Assembly: GCA_036279015.1 (NCBI GenBank)
Contig: DASUJY010000065.1
Span: 1 to 64,000, forward strand
Length of the DNA stretch: 64,000 nucleotides
Direction: 5' to 3'
Source: DATEOR01 sp036279015
Lineage (GTDB): Bacteria; Actinomycetota; Thermoleophilia; Gaiellales; Gaiellaceae
The position numbers were made by a program, and so were the translations under genes. Below are positions 16,288 to 24,371 of the stretch, one piece after another. A model generated the notes under the pieces. It saw only the letters and a program-made list of their open reading frames with translations. It had not been told where the DNA came from and ran no database searches. Position 1 is the stretch's first letter, and each line of letters begins with the position of its first letter.

Positions 16288-17157
16288 GTGGGTCTGCTCG
16301 GTCACAAGCTCCGGACGGGGATCCTCTTCGCCGCCGCCGTCGTCGCGCTGCTCGCCTTGGCCGGGAGCGCGAACGCCTCGGCACGCTACACGGGCGTCTG
16401 GACGACGCAGGCTCTCGGAGGCTTCCGCGTCGGTCCCAACCAGCCGCTCGACGGCCTCTGGCAGGGATCCTGGGACTGCAAGCTGACCGGCTGCGCGCGA
16501 GGTGGGGCGCGCGCGGTTCGCTCCGGGAAGTGTCTGCGGGGGCGCTGCGCGCGGCTCGCGATCCGGGACGACCACAACCATCTTCCCGACTCGGTCGGTT
16601 TCCACCTCTGGCGCAGCAGCGGGCGCGACGGATACGGCGAGGCCTACGAAGGCCAGGGGACGAGGTCCCACTGGCGCTGGACGTTCCGGTTCGGCAAGGG
16701 CTTTCCGACATGGGCCTCGGAGTGGCAGTTCGTGAACATCACGGAGTGGCACTCGACCGGGTTCAACGCCCCGGGGCACCCGCTCGTCATCAATGCGCAG
16801 CTCGGCCAGATCCACGCGACGTCGTACGGCTGGGACGGGCGTGAGAACCGCGGCCGGTCGGCCTGGTCGTGCAAGCTGGCCGATTCCTACCGGCGGGGCG
16901 TCTGGTACAAGATCCGCGTCGACGCGCACTGGTCGGTGTCAGCGGATGCGCGCCTCCGCGTGCGGCTCGGTTACGCCGGCCGTCCCGGGTGGACGAAGAC
17001 CTGCATTCGGGATGACGGCTACGGCAACCTCTTCATGGATCCGAACGGCCGACCGGACGAGATCTACATGGCGCAGAACCTCTATCGCAGCGCCGTCTAC
17101 AAGCGCGACATGGTCGTCTACTACGACAAGACGCGCCAGGTCGGCCGGCGCCGCTAG
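16288..17157 (+). CDS. Secreted polysaccharide lyase (heparin lyase I-like)
   Basis: A 289-residue secreted protein. The GTG at 16288 gives MGLLGHKLRTGILFAAAVVA as the first part of a good signal peptide ending near ANASA; a GTG at 16252 would add 12 residues. The mature part resembles the Polysacc_lyase / heparin lyase I fold (beta-jelly roll), with a dense aromatic and basic groove (WRWTFRFGKGFPTWASEWQFVNITEW, in pieces) and a late YYDKTR. It also has paired cysteines (CKLTGC, GKCLRGRC). It would cleave an acidic polysaccharide outside the cell by beta-elimination. The family call is from motif resemblance only, so moderate confidence. Confidence 0.7.
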   Translation: MGLLGHKLRTGILFAAAVVALLALAGSANASARYTGVWTTQALGGFRVGPNQPLDGLWQGSWDCKLTGCARGGARAVRSGKCLRGRCARLAIRDDHNHLPDSVGFHLWRSSGRDGYGEAYEGQGTRSHWRWTFRFGKGFPTWASEWQFVNITEWHSTGFNAPGHPLVINAQLGQIHATSYGWDGRENRGRSAWSCKLADSYRRGVWYKIRVDAHWSVSADARLRVRLGYAGRPGWTKTCIRDDGYGNLFMDPNGRPDEIYMAQNLYRSAVYKRDMVVYYDKTRQVGRRR

Positions 17158-17223
17158 AACGCTTCGGCAGGTCGAGGAACCGCCCGCCTATGGCGGCGGC
17201 CCAAACCTGCGGCGACATCTGGG

Positions 17224-18579
17224 TCAGAGGCTCTTCAGGAACTCGACGAGATCGGTCTTCTCGCCCGAGCTCAGCCCGAGCCCGAAGCAGCCGTCGTAGT
17301 GGTTGACGACCGAGCGAAGCGTCGCGAAGCGGCCGTCGTGCCAGAAGCCGCCCTCCGAGTGCGCGAAGAGGCCCTTGAGCGGGGTCGTACGGTAGCGCTC
17401 GTCCGGGGACCGGTTGGCCTGGAAGGCGTCCGTGCAGATCTCGGACGGCTTGTGCATGTTCCAGCCGGGCTCGGTGTAGAGCGGCGGCACGTGGCAGGTC
17501 GCGCACTTCGCCTTGCCGTTGAAGAGCCGCTCGCCGCGGGCAGCGCGAGTGGCGTTGAAGCTCCCGGGAGGCGGCGTCGGTGCACGCAGTCCCTTCTGGT
17601 AGAACTCGAGCGCCGCGAGCTTGGGCGTGATGAGGTCCGGCTTGTTCCGCACGTCGAAGAAGCCCGCCTTCGTAGCGATCGGGAACTTCTTCGGATCTTC
17701 GAGGCGAGGATCGAAGAAGGTGCCCTGCCCGTGCATCTCGAGGTTGGCGACGAAGGCGTTCCAGTACGTCACCGACCCCCAGCCCGTGTAGGTGTGCAGG
17801 TTGACGCCCGCGAGGCCGAACGCCGCCGGTAGCAGCGTCGCGGCTGACTTGCCGTCAGGGCGGAAGCCCTTGCCGTCCAGGAAGAGCTCGGCGTCGAACT
17901 TGCCGGGCCCCCAGGCCGCGAGCACCTGGTTCACCGTGGCCTCGTCGACTCCGAGCAGATCCGTGATGGGCTTCTTGTTCGGCGCCAGGCTGACGATGGC
18001 GCCGACGTTGAGATCGCGGTTCGGCCACCCGTCGAGGCGGCGGCCGATGCCGTCGGCGAACGAGTCGTCCACGGTCGAGTGGCAGAAGGCGCACGTGATG
18101 CCCATCGACCGGAGCGTGCCTCTCTTGTTGAAGAAGCCCTTGACGCCGACGACTGAGTCGAGCTTCAGAAGCGTAAGCGTCGTGGCAGGGTCGTCGAGAT
18201 CGACCTCGCCTGCGGCGAGCGCCTGTCGGACCGATCGCGGCAGGGCGCTCACGTCGACCTTGAGGCCCACCGAGAGCGCGGTCTTCGGGCTGACGCCGGG
18301 ACCGACGCCGCCTAGATCCTCGCCCTCGATCGCCTTGTGCAGGTGAAGGGCGCCGCCCCAGAACGCCTGATCGCCGAACGTGTCGAAGCGGAAGATGTCC
18401 TTGCCGCGCTCGAAGAACCGGCTGCTCTTGGCCGCGTTGACCGCGTCGGGGCTGCGGTCGCTGTCCGACCCGGTAATGGCCCGGACGGTGCCGTTGAAGA
18501 TCAACCCGCCGAGGAGGAGCAGAAGCCCGACGGTCGCCAGGGTTGCTAGAGAAACGGCCGCCCTTCTGAGAATCGCCAT
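17224..18579 (-). CDS. Membrane-anchored dihaem cytochrome c peroxidase-like protein
   Basis: A 451-residue protein with an N-terminal membrane anchor (about residues 8-30, AVSLATLATVGLLLLLGGLI) and two haem c motifs: CAFCH in GITCAFCHSTVDD and CATCH in KCATCHVPPLYTEP. The C-terminal half, with FAHSEGGFWHDGRFATLRSVVNHYDG, matches the CcpA/MauG superfamily, which reduces peroxide or modifies proteins at the outer face of the membrane. The ATG at 18579 has GGGGG upstream; the frame extends further but without a ribosome site. A Crp/Fnr-type regulator is divergent 164 bases away and is a natural candidate to control it. Confidence 0.85.
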   Translation of the reverse strand: MAILRRAAVSLATLATVGLLLLLGGLIFNGTVRAITGSDSDRSPDAVNAAKSSRFFERGKDIFRFDTFGDQAFWGGALHLHKAIEGEDLGGVGPGVSPKTALSVGLKVDVSALPRSVRQALAAGEVDLDDPATTLTLLKLDSVVGVKGFFNKRGTLRSMGITCAFCHSTVDDSFADGIGRRLDGWPNRDLNVGAIVSLAPNKKPITDLLGVDEATVNQVLAAWGPGKFDAELFLDGKGFRPDGKSAATLLPAAFGLAGVNLHTYTGWGSVTYWNAFVANLEMHGQGTFFDPRLEDPKKFPIATKAGFFDVRNKPDLITPKLAALEFYQKGLRAPTPPPGSFNATRAARGERLFNGKAKCATCHVPPLYTEPGWNMHKPSEICTDAFQANRSPDERYRTTPLKGLFAHSEGGFWHDGRFATLRSVVNHYDGCFGLGLSSGEKTDLVEFLKSL

Positions 18580-18742
18580 CAAGCCCCCAAGTCGTCCACG
18601 AACCACCTCGCCTGGCGTGGGCGATCGTACCCCGGGGCCCACGAGCGTCCAGTGATGGTTCTCACACTCCATCGAGGACTGCGTAAGAGGCGCTTGCCCA
18701 CGGACACGAAGAGGATCACACGGACGAAACGGCGCAACCCAT

Positions 18743-19474
18743 GTGGCGCTCTCCACGGTATTCCCCCATATGAGAAGCGAAGGGACGCTCTCTGCCCCGA
18801 GCAAGAGCCGGCTCTTGGACGGACTGGGCGAGGAAGAAAAGCGGCTCGCCTCGGAGCTTCTGCTGGGAACGTCAGCGCGCTTTTTCCACGCCGGGTTTCG
18901 TGGGCGCACACCCGACCTGACGCACGCGAGAGCCCTCGTCGTCGAGAGTGGGTTCGTCGTCGTCCACGCTTCCGTCCCCTCGGCGCGACAGGTCGTGGTC
19001 GCCGAGGCCGGGCCCGGGTCAATCGTCCTCCCGCCGCGCGACGGAGAGCACCTCCACGCGCTCACCGACTCCTGGGTCACCGTCCTTCCGCTCGACCTGC
19101 TCGAACGCCTCCTCGCGATACCCAGCGTGGCGACGGGGCTCTTCCGCAGCCTCGGGACGGCGCTACGGCTGCGGCAGGACGCGACCAGGTACTACGGGAG
19201 CGTGCGTCACGTCGATCGGGTTCGCGAGAAGCTCCTCCAGCTCGCCCAGGAATTCGGCAAGGTCGATCTCGACGGCATCCGGCTCGACTTTCCCGTTACG
19301 CACGACCTCCTCGCCGAGATGGTTGCCTCAGCACGAGAGACCGTCACCCGCAGCCTGGACGAGCTCGAGCGCAGCGGCCTGCTGGTTCGCGACGGCCATT
19401 CCTATCGGCTCCGCGTCTCGCCCGAGGAACTCGATCACCCCGACACGGATCCCTTTGGCGGACATGACGGCTAG
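18743..19474 (+). CDS. Crp/Fnr family transcriptional regulator
   Basis: A 243-residue regulator: an N-terminal cyclic-nucleotide-fold effector domain (about residues 25-140), a long dimerisation helix (HVDRVREKLLQLAQEFG) and a C-terminal helix-turn-helix, THDLLAEMVASARETVTRSLDELERSGLL. The effector domain lacks the canonical cAMP cassette (no GExAL..RxA) and has no N-terminal cysteine cluster. It therefore probably does not sense cAMP or oxygen through an iron-sulfur cluster. Starts at 18743 (GTG) or 18770 (ATG) are both possible; neither has a clear ribosome site. It is divergent from the dihaem cytochrome gene, which suggests regulation of that gene and of itself. Confidence 0.87.
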   Translation: MALSTVFPHMRSEGTLSAPSKSRLLDGLGEEEKRLASELLLGTSARFFHAGFRGRTPDLTHARALVVESGFVVVHASVPSARQVVVAEAGPGSIVLPPRDGEHLHALTDSWVTVLPLDLLERLLAIPSVATGLFRSLGTALRLRQDATRYYGSVRHVDRVREKLLQLAQEFGKVDLDGIRLDFPVTHDLLAEMVASARETVTRSLDELERSGLLVRDGHSYRLRVSPEELDHPDTDPFGGHDG

Positions 19475-19512
19475 AACGCCTCCCGCCGCCGCGGGGCGAC
19501 GATTATTACGGC

Positions 19513-20994
19513 ATGTCGCAGGAGGCCCCCCGTCCGCGCCGGCCCCATGAGCTCGCAGCAGGCGTAGCCGCGCGGGCCGGCCGCTCGACGTCTCGCGCCC
19601 TCACCACTGCCCTCGGCGGGGCCGAGCGCACCCGGGTCATCGTCCTCCTCGCCTCCGTCCTCGCCCTTGCGAGCGCGGACGCCGCGACGGTCGGGGCTGC
19701 GGCGATCCAGCTTCGCGCCGATCTCGAGATCAGCAACACGGACATCGGTCTGCTCGTGACGGTCACCTCCCTCGTCGCCGCGGCCGCGAGCCTTCCGTTC
19801 GGTGTCCTTGCCGACCGGATGAGGCGCATCCCGATGCTCGCGGGGGCGATCGTGCTCTGGGGCGGAGCGATGCTCTGGACGGCCACGGTGCCGAGCTTCG
19901 GCAAGCTCCTTCTCGCGCGTCTCTTCCTCGGAGGGGTGACGGCCGCCGCGGGCCCGATCGTCGCGTCGCTCGTCGGCGACTGGTTCAAGCCGTCCGAGCG
20001 AGGTCGCATCTACGGCTACATCATCTCGGGCGAGCTCATCGGCGCCGCGATCGGCTTCGCCGTGACGGGCGGAGTCGCGACGGTGTCCTGGCGGGCGGCC
20101 TTCGTGATCCTCGCGTTGCCGGCCTTCGTCCTCGCCTGGCTCGTCTTCCATCTGCGCGAGCCGGCGCGCGGAGGTCGCACTCCCCTCCTGGCCGACGGCG
20201 ACACGCCGCCCGACGGGGCCGAGCTGGACGAGGATCTTCAGGTCACGGACGCCCAGCACCTGGCGCGCGAGCGCGGCATCGAGCCGGACCCCGACCTCGT
20301 CCTCCGGCGCGACCCGCGCAAGATGAACCTCATCGCCGCGACCCGCTACGTGCTTTCGATCAAGACGAACGTCGCGCTCATCATTGCGAGCGCCTGCGGC
20401 TACTACTTCCTCGCGGGCGTGCAGACCTTCGGGGTGGAGTTCGTGACGAAGCAGTACGGCATCGCCCAGGTCCTCAGCACGCTCGTCCTGGTCGCGGTGG
20501 GAGCCGCGGGAGTCGTGGGCGTGATCGCCGGCGGGTCCATCGGCGATGCGCTCCTTCACCGCGGTTACCTCAACGGGCGGATCCTCGTGAGCGCGGTCTC
20601 GGCGACGCTGGCCGTGATCCTCTTCGTGCCCGCAGTCCTGACGCGGAGCCCGCTCACGGCGCTTCCCTACATCGCGTTCGCGGTCATGGCTCTCGCAGCG
20701 CAGAACCCACCGCTCGACGCGGCCCGGCTGGACATCGTCCCCGGGCTCCTCTGGGGCCGGGCGGAGGGCGTCCGCACGTTTCTGCGAACGCTGGCCCAGG
20801 CCTTCGCGCCGCTCTTCTTCGGCATCGTCTCGGACCACGTCTTCGGAGGCGGCCGCTCCGGCCTCCAGTGGACGTTCGTGCTCATGCTCCTCCCGCTCGC
20901 GGCGAGCGCCTACTTCCTCTTCCGGGCACTTCGCACCTACCCGCGCGACGTCGCGACCACGACGGCGGCTGTACCAGCCGAGCCTCTCCTCTAA
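19513..20994 (+). CDS. MFS transporter
   Basis: A 493-residue inner-membrane transporter with 12 predicted helices. The family motif in loop 2-3 is visible as GVLADRMRRIPML. The central cytoplasmic loop (about residues 215-290) is unusually long and acidic (ADGDTPPDGAELDEDLQ), which may be a regulatory insertion. Its tail overlaps the convergent aldo/keto reductase by 4 bases. It resembles sugar-phosphate or organic-acid MFS carriers; the substrate is unknown. Confidence 0.9.
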   Translation: MSQEAPRPRRPHELAAGVAARAGRSTSRALTTALGGAERTRVIVLLASVLALASADAATVGAAAIQLRADLEISNTDIGLLVTVTSLVAAAASLPFGVLADRMRRIPMLAGAIVLWGGAMLWTATVPSFGKLLLARLFLGGVTAAAGPIVASLVGDWFKPSERGRIYGYIISGELIGAAIGFAVTGGVATVSWRAAFVILALPAFVLAWLVFHLREPARGGRTPLLADGDTPPDGAELDEDLQVTDAQHLARERGIEPDPDLVLRRDPRKMNLIAATRYVLSIKTNVALIIASACGYYFLAGVQTFGVEFVTKQYGIAQVLSTLVLVAVGAAGVVGVIAGGSIGDALLHRGYLNGRILVSAVSATLAVILFVPAVLTRSPLTALPYIAFAVMALAAQNPPLDAARLDIVPGLLWGRAEGVRTFLRTLAQAFAPLFFGIVSDHVFGGGRSGLQWTFVLMLLPLAASAYFLFRALRTYPRDVATTTAAVPAEPLL

Positions 20995-21764
20995 CCAGGG
21001 AGAGCCTGCAGGGCCTCGAAGTCGGCCTCTCCAAGCTGGATGTCCAGCGCGGCCAAGTTCTCCTCGAGGTGTTCGAGCGAGAGGGTGCCCGGGATCGGCA
21101 GCATCGTCGGCGAGCGAATCAGCAGCCAGGCAAGCGCGATTTGCGCCGGCGTGGCGCCGAGTCGTCCGGCGATCTCGGCGAGTGCGGCGCCCGCGTGGCC
21201 GCGGAGAGGGTAGTAGGGGAGGAACACGATGCCCTCACTCGCGCAATAGTCGACGGCTTCCTCGCACGTGCGTTCCGAGAGGTTGAAACGGTTCTGCACG
21301 GCGGCGATCGGTACGACCTGGCGCGCCCGCTCGATCTCGTCGAGGCTGACGTTGGAAATGCCGATGTGCTGGATCTTGCCGCTGTCCTGAAACTCCTTGA
21401 TTGCGCGGAGGCTCTCCTCCAGCGGCGTTTCCGGGTCGGGGCGATGAAGGTAGTAGAGGTCGATGCTGTCCGTTCGGAGGCGGCGAAGGCTCGCCTCGAT
21501 CTCGGCCCGGAGCACCTCCGGTCGGGCGCCGTTCCATCCTCCCTTCGTGGCGACCACGCAGCCGTTCGGGATGGACGAGAGCGCGGCGCCGATCGTCTCT
21601 TCGCTGTCCCCTCCGGCGTACGTATACGCCGTGTCGATGACATTCACGCCGGCCCCGACCACTTCCCTGACGAAGGCGACGTGCTCGGGAGTGTTCGTGA
21701 GGCGGTTCGTTCCGAGCCCGATCCGGATGACATCCGCATCGCCGAGCTGCAGCTTCGCGTCCAT
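20991..21764 (-). CDS. Aldo/keto reductase
   Basis: A 257-residue NADPH-dependent oxidoreductase of the AKR (beta/alpha)8-barrel family. The catalytic set is present: Asp and Tyr in VIDTAYTYAGGDSEE, Lys in CVVATKGGWNG and His in DLYYLHRPDPETP; the cofactor region includes IPGTLSLEHLEENLAAL. The ATG at 21764 was chosen over upstream in-frame codons because the AKR fold starts there (MDAKLQLGDADVIRIGLGTNRLT). It is cytoplasmic and reduces an aldehyde or ketone of unknown identity. It converges with the MFS gene and is divergent from the small hydrolase at 21865. Confidence 0.92.
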   Translation of the reverse strand: MDAKLQLGDADVIRIGLGTNRLTNTPEHVAFVREVVGAGVNVIDTAYTYAGGDSEETIGAALSSIPNGCVVATKGGWNGARPEVLRAEIEASLRRLRTDSIDLYYLHRPDPETPLEESLRAIKEFQDSGKIQHIGISNVSLDEIERARQVVPIAAVQNRFNLSERTCEEAVDYCASEGIVFLPYYPLRGHAGAALAEIAGRLGATPAQIALAWLLIRSPTMLPIPGTLSLEHLEENLAALDIQLGEADFEALQALPG

Positions 21765-21864
21765 AGGCTCGACCTTACTCCGCACACCACGCCGGCAGTG
21801 CCTGGAACCCGGGCCGTGCGGCACGCCGGTACACGAGCCGCCTCGGACTGCAACGATCATCCGT

Positions 21865-22500
21865 ATGCCGACGCTCGAGTTGGAAACCCCGCACGGTCTG
21901 GCGCGAGCCCATGTGCACACCGCCGAACAGCCCCGAGGCGCGCTGGCCCTAGGCCATGGGGCCGCTGGAGGGGTGACGTCGCCAGACCTCGTGGCGGTGA
22001 CGGACGTGGCCCTTTCGCACGGCCTCAGTGTCGCGCTCGTCGAGCAGCCCTACCGGGTCGCTGGTCGCCGCAGCCCCGCTCCGGCACGGCAGCTCGACGC
22101 GGCCTGGACGACGGTGATCGAACACCTGCTTGCAGACGAGCTGCATGGGTTGCCACTCCTCGCCGGCGGCCGCTCCTTGGGCGCCCGCGTAGCCTGCCGC
22201 ACGGCAGAGGCAACCGGCGCCGTCGCGCTGCTATGCCTCGCGTTCCCGCTGCGACCGCCAGGCCGTTCCGGGACGAAGAGACCAGACCGGCTGCACGAGC
22301 TCGACGAAGTAACCGTTCCGATGCTGATCGTGCAAGGAGCGCGCGACCCGTTCGGCATCCCTCCCGCCACCGAGCGTCGCAGGGTAGTGAAGGTGCCGGG
22401 CGACCACGGCCTGAAGACCGACGTCGAGGCGGTGGCGGCCGCCGTACGAGAGTGGCTTCCCGGCGTCCCTTCTCGCGCCGCAAACGCAGGCCAACGCTAG
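21865..22500 (+). CDS. Alpha/beta hydrolase (dienelactone/KANL3-Tex30-like)
   Basis: A 211-residue cytoplasmic alpha/beta hydrolase. The nucleophile elbow is GGRSLGAR (Ser), the acid is in IVQGARDPFGIP (Asp) and the base is in VPGDHGLKTD (His). An oxyanion-region motif, LGHGAAGGVTSPDL, lies near residue 28. The size and G-H-G-A-G-G motif fit the KANL3/Tex30-like subgroup, whose physiological substrates are not established. ATG 21865 is used because similarity starts at MPTLELETPHG. The gene ends ahead of a strong terminator hairpin. Confidence 0.85.
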   Translation: MPTLELETPHGLARAHVHTAEQPRGALALGHGAAGGVTSPDLVAVTDVALSHGLSVALVEQPYRVAGRRSPAPARQLDAAWTTVIEHLLADELHGLPLLAGGRSLGARVACRTAEATGAVALLCLAFPLRPPGRSGTKRPDRLHELDEVTVPMLIVQGARDPFGIPPATERRRVVKVPGDHGLKTDVEAVAAAVREWLPGVPSRAANAGQR

Positions 22501-22532
22501 AGATTCGGGGCGCCAGGCGCCGGCTCGACCAG

Positions 22533-22556
22533 AACGGTGTCCGACACCGTTTCTTG
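22533..22556. terminator. Intrinsic terminator between converging genes
   Basis: AACGGTGTC (22533-22541) and GACACCGTT (22543-22551) form a perfect 9-base inverted repeat (practical stem 7 bp, small loop), followed by TTCTTG. It lies between the converging hydrolase and ATP-grasp genes, exactly where a shared terminator is expected. Confidence 0.7.
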
Positions 22557-22648
22557 TCAAGCGACGGCTGCGCCAAATGTGTGAAATTTCATCCACAGGA
22601 CTGGCCGCCGCTTACGGTCCGTCGCTGCGACGGCCCGTAAGACGGGGA

Positions 22649-24256
22649 TCAGGACTTGCTGTCGGGCTCCGTCGAGGGCAGCTGCCGACCTACCGATGCC
22701 TCTCGAGCTTCGTGGTCGAAAACCTCCCTGGTGCGGTCGAACATGCTCCGCGCCTCGCCCGGGCCGTCGCCGACCGCGGTGACGCCGATCATTCCGTGCC
22801 GACCCAGGGTCGTCATCATGTGGAAGACCGTGCCGGTCTGGCTCGTGTGGTCGAAGTGGATCCGATTGCGAACCGCGAGCTCGAAGACGTCGTCGGGCTG
22901 CAGCGCTCGGTAGGCATCGGACTCGAGATGATCCGTCGACACGAAGAACTTCCTCGTTCCGCGCGGCGTCACGAAGCACGCGGACTCGGCGTGGTACTCG
23001 CCTCCCGTGAGGAATTGCAGCGTCAGATAGGGATGCGTGGTTCCGCCTTTGCGCAGGTTGAGCTCGATCGCGTATGCCTCCCAGCCGTGCTCGGTTCGCG
23101 CGACGAGAAAATCGACGGCGAAGCGGCCGAGGACTCCTCGTTCCGCGAGTGCCTCGCCGACTTTCATCGCCTCGCGTGCGATCACGCGCGCGTACTCGTC
23201 ACTCGCCGGGAAGACGGATCCCAGGAAGAGTTGCCCGCTCGCGCCGCCGAGCAACTGGTCGTGCGTGGAAAGCTGCTCGACGTGCCCGCGTGGCGTGGCT
23301 CGCATCTGGACGCTCGGACTGCGAATCTCGCTCGCGACGATCCGCTCCTCGACGATGCCGCCGACGTCGGCGAGCTGCTCGAGGAACTGCTCGGGGCTCG
23401 AGTGGGGATCTTCGGGACGCAGCTCCATGAGGCGTTCCTCCACCCGCCCACGGCTTGCCCCGTCGAGCCCGCGCACGTCGAGAACGGCGTTGCCCAGTCC
23501 CGACACGCCCTCGTCGTGCTTGAGAACGACCGCCGCGAGATCAGGCTTCGCAGAGAGGAGCTCGACCAGCGCATCGACGACATCCGCGATCGAATGCAGG
23601 CCCTCCCGGCCCAGAGGATGGGGCACGCCCACCTCGGCGAAGAGCCTGCGCGAACCGCTCTTGCTTCCAAGCGCCGCGAACTTCGGATCGGCGCCGTACA
23701 TGGGAATGCCAAGTCTGAGCGCCAGGTCGCGCTCGAGCGACGTCGTCGTGAAGGGAACGAGGTGAGCGCGGTCCGGATCACCCGCGCGCGAGCGGATCTC
23801 GTCGATGAGGCGCGGGCGCTCGAGGAGCTTCGCCGAGAGCGGCGCCGGCCCCCCGTCGTGCGGGCTCAGAAGGTGAAGACGCCGGCGCGCATGGCTCGGC
23901 ACGACGCCCGGAAGCAGCCCAAGGTAGTAGTCCACGATGCTCGGTTGAATCGGCTCCGAGGTGACGTAGACGATCTCCGCGCGAGGCTGCCGGAGCAGAA
24001 ACAAGAGGAAGAGGTAGCGCTCCTCATACGCCTGCCTCTTCGTCGAGTAGAGTGGCGGCACGACGCCGCTCAATGAGGGCACGACCACGAAACCGTACGG
24101 TTCGGTGGTAAAGCCCTCGATGAGTTCCCATTGAGAGACGAGCTTCCGCTGCAACGCGGCGAAGCGATCTCCGAGCTCATCCTCGGACAGCCCGAGTTCG
24201 AGCCTCGGATCGGGGCCCGTTGCCAGAGCGGGTGTGCGCGCTTGCACGACGGACAT
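22649..24256 (-). CDS. ATP-grasp peptide ligase-like protein (PGM1/preATP-grasp type)
   Basis: A 535-residue protein with an N-terminal preATP-grasp domain (about residues 50-180; FVVVPSLSGVVPPLYSTKRQAYEERY), an ATP-grasp core (about 185-440) and a C-terminal region resembling PGM1_C. Motifs in the core are MYGADPKFAALGSKSGSRRLF, AVVLKHDEGVSGLGNAV for nucleotide and lysine contacts, and the metal-binding YAIELNLRKGGTTHPY. PGM1-type enzymes form amide bonds between a carboxylate and a peptide amine. No precursor-peptide gene or tailoring enzymes are visible beside it. The ATG at 24256 lacks a clear ribosome site, so the start is uncertain. Confidence 0.84.
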   Translation of the reverse strand: MSVVQARTPALATGPDPRLELGLSEDELGDRFAALQRKLVSQWELIEGFTTEPYGFVVVPSLSGVVPPLYSTKRQAYEERYLFLLFLLRQPRAEIVYVTSEPIQPSIVDYYLGLLPGVVPSHARRRLHLLSPHDGGPAPLSAKLLERPRLIDEIRSRAGDPDRAHLVPFTTTSLERDLALRLGIPMYGADPKFAALGSKSGSRRLFAEVGVPHPLGREGLHSIADVVDALVELLSAKPDLAAVVLKHDEGVSGLGNAVLDVRGLDGASRGRVEERLMELRPEDPHSSPEQFLEQLADVGGIVEERIVASEIRSPSVQMRATPRGHVEQLSTHDQLLGGASGQLFLGSVFPASDEYARVIAREAMKVGEALAERGVLGRFAVDFLVARTEHGWEAYAIELNLRKGGTTHPYLTLQFLTGGEYHAESACFVTPRGTRKFFVSTDHLESDAYRALQPDDVFELAVRNRIHFDHTSQTGTVFHMMTTLGRHGMIGVTAVGDGPGEARSMFDRTREVFDHEAREASVGRQLPSTEPDSKS

Positions 24257-24371
24257 TGTCGCACCGACCACTCTGCCCAAGGCGTTGGCCCATCCTCGGC
24301 GAGGTAGAGAACGTCGACAACGGTGCCGCACTGGCAGGCGGAAATCGACGCTGCGCGTTGAAACCCGGCCC

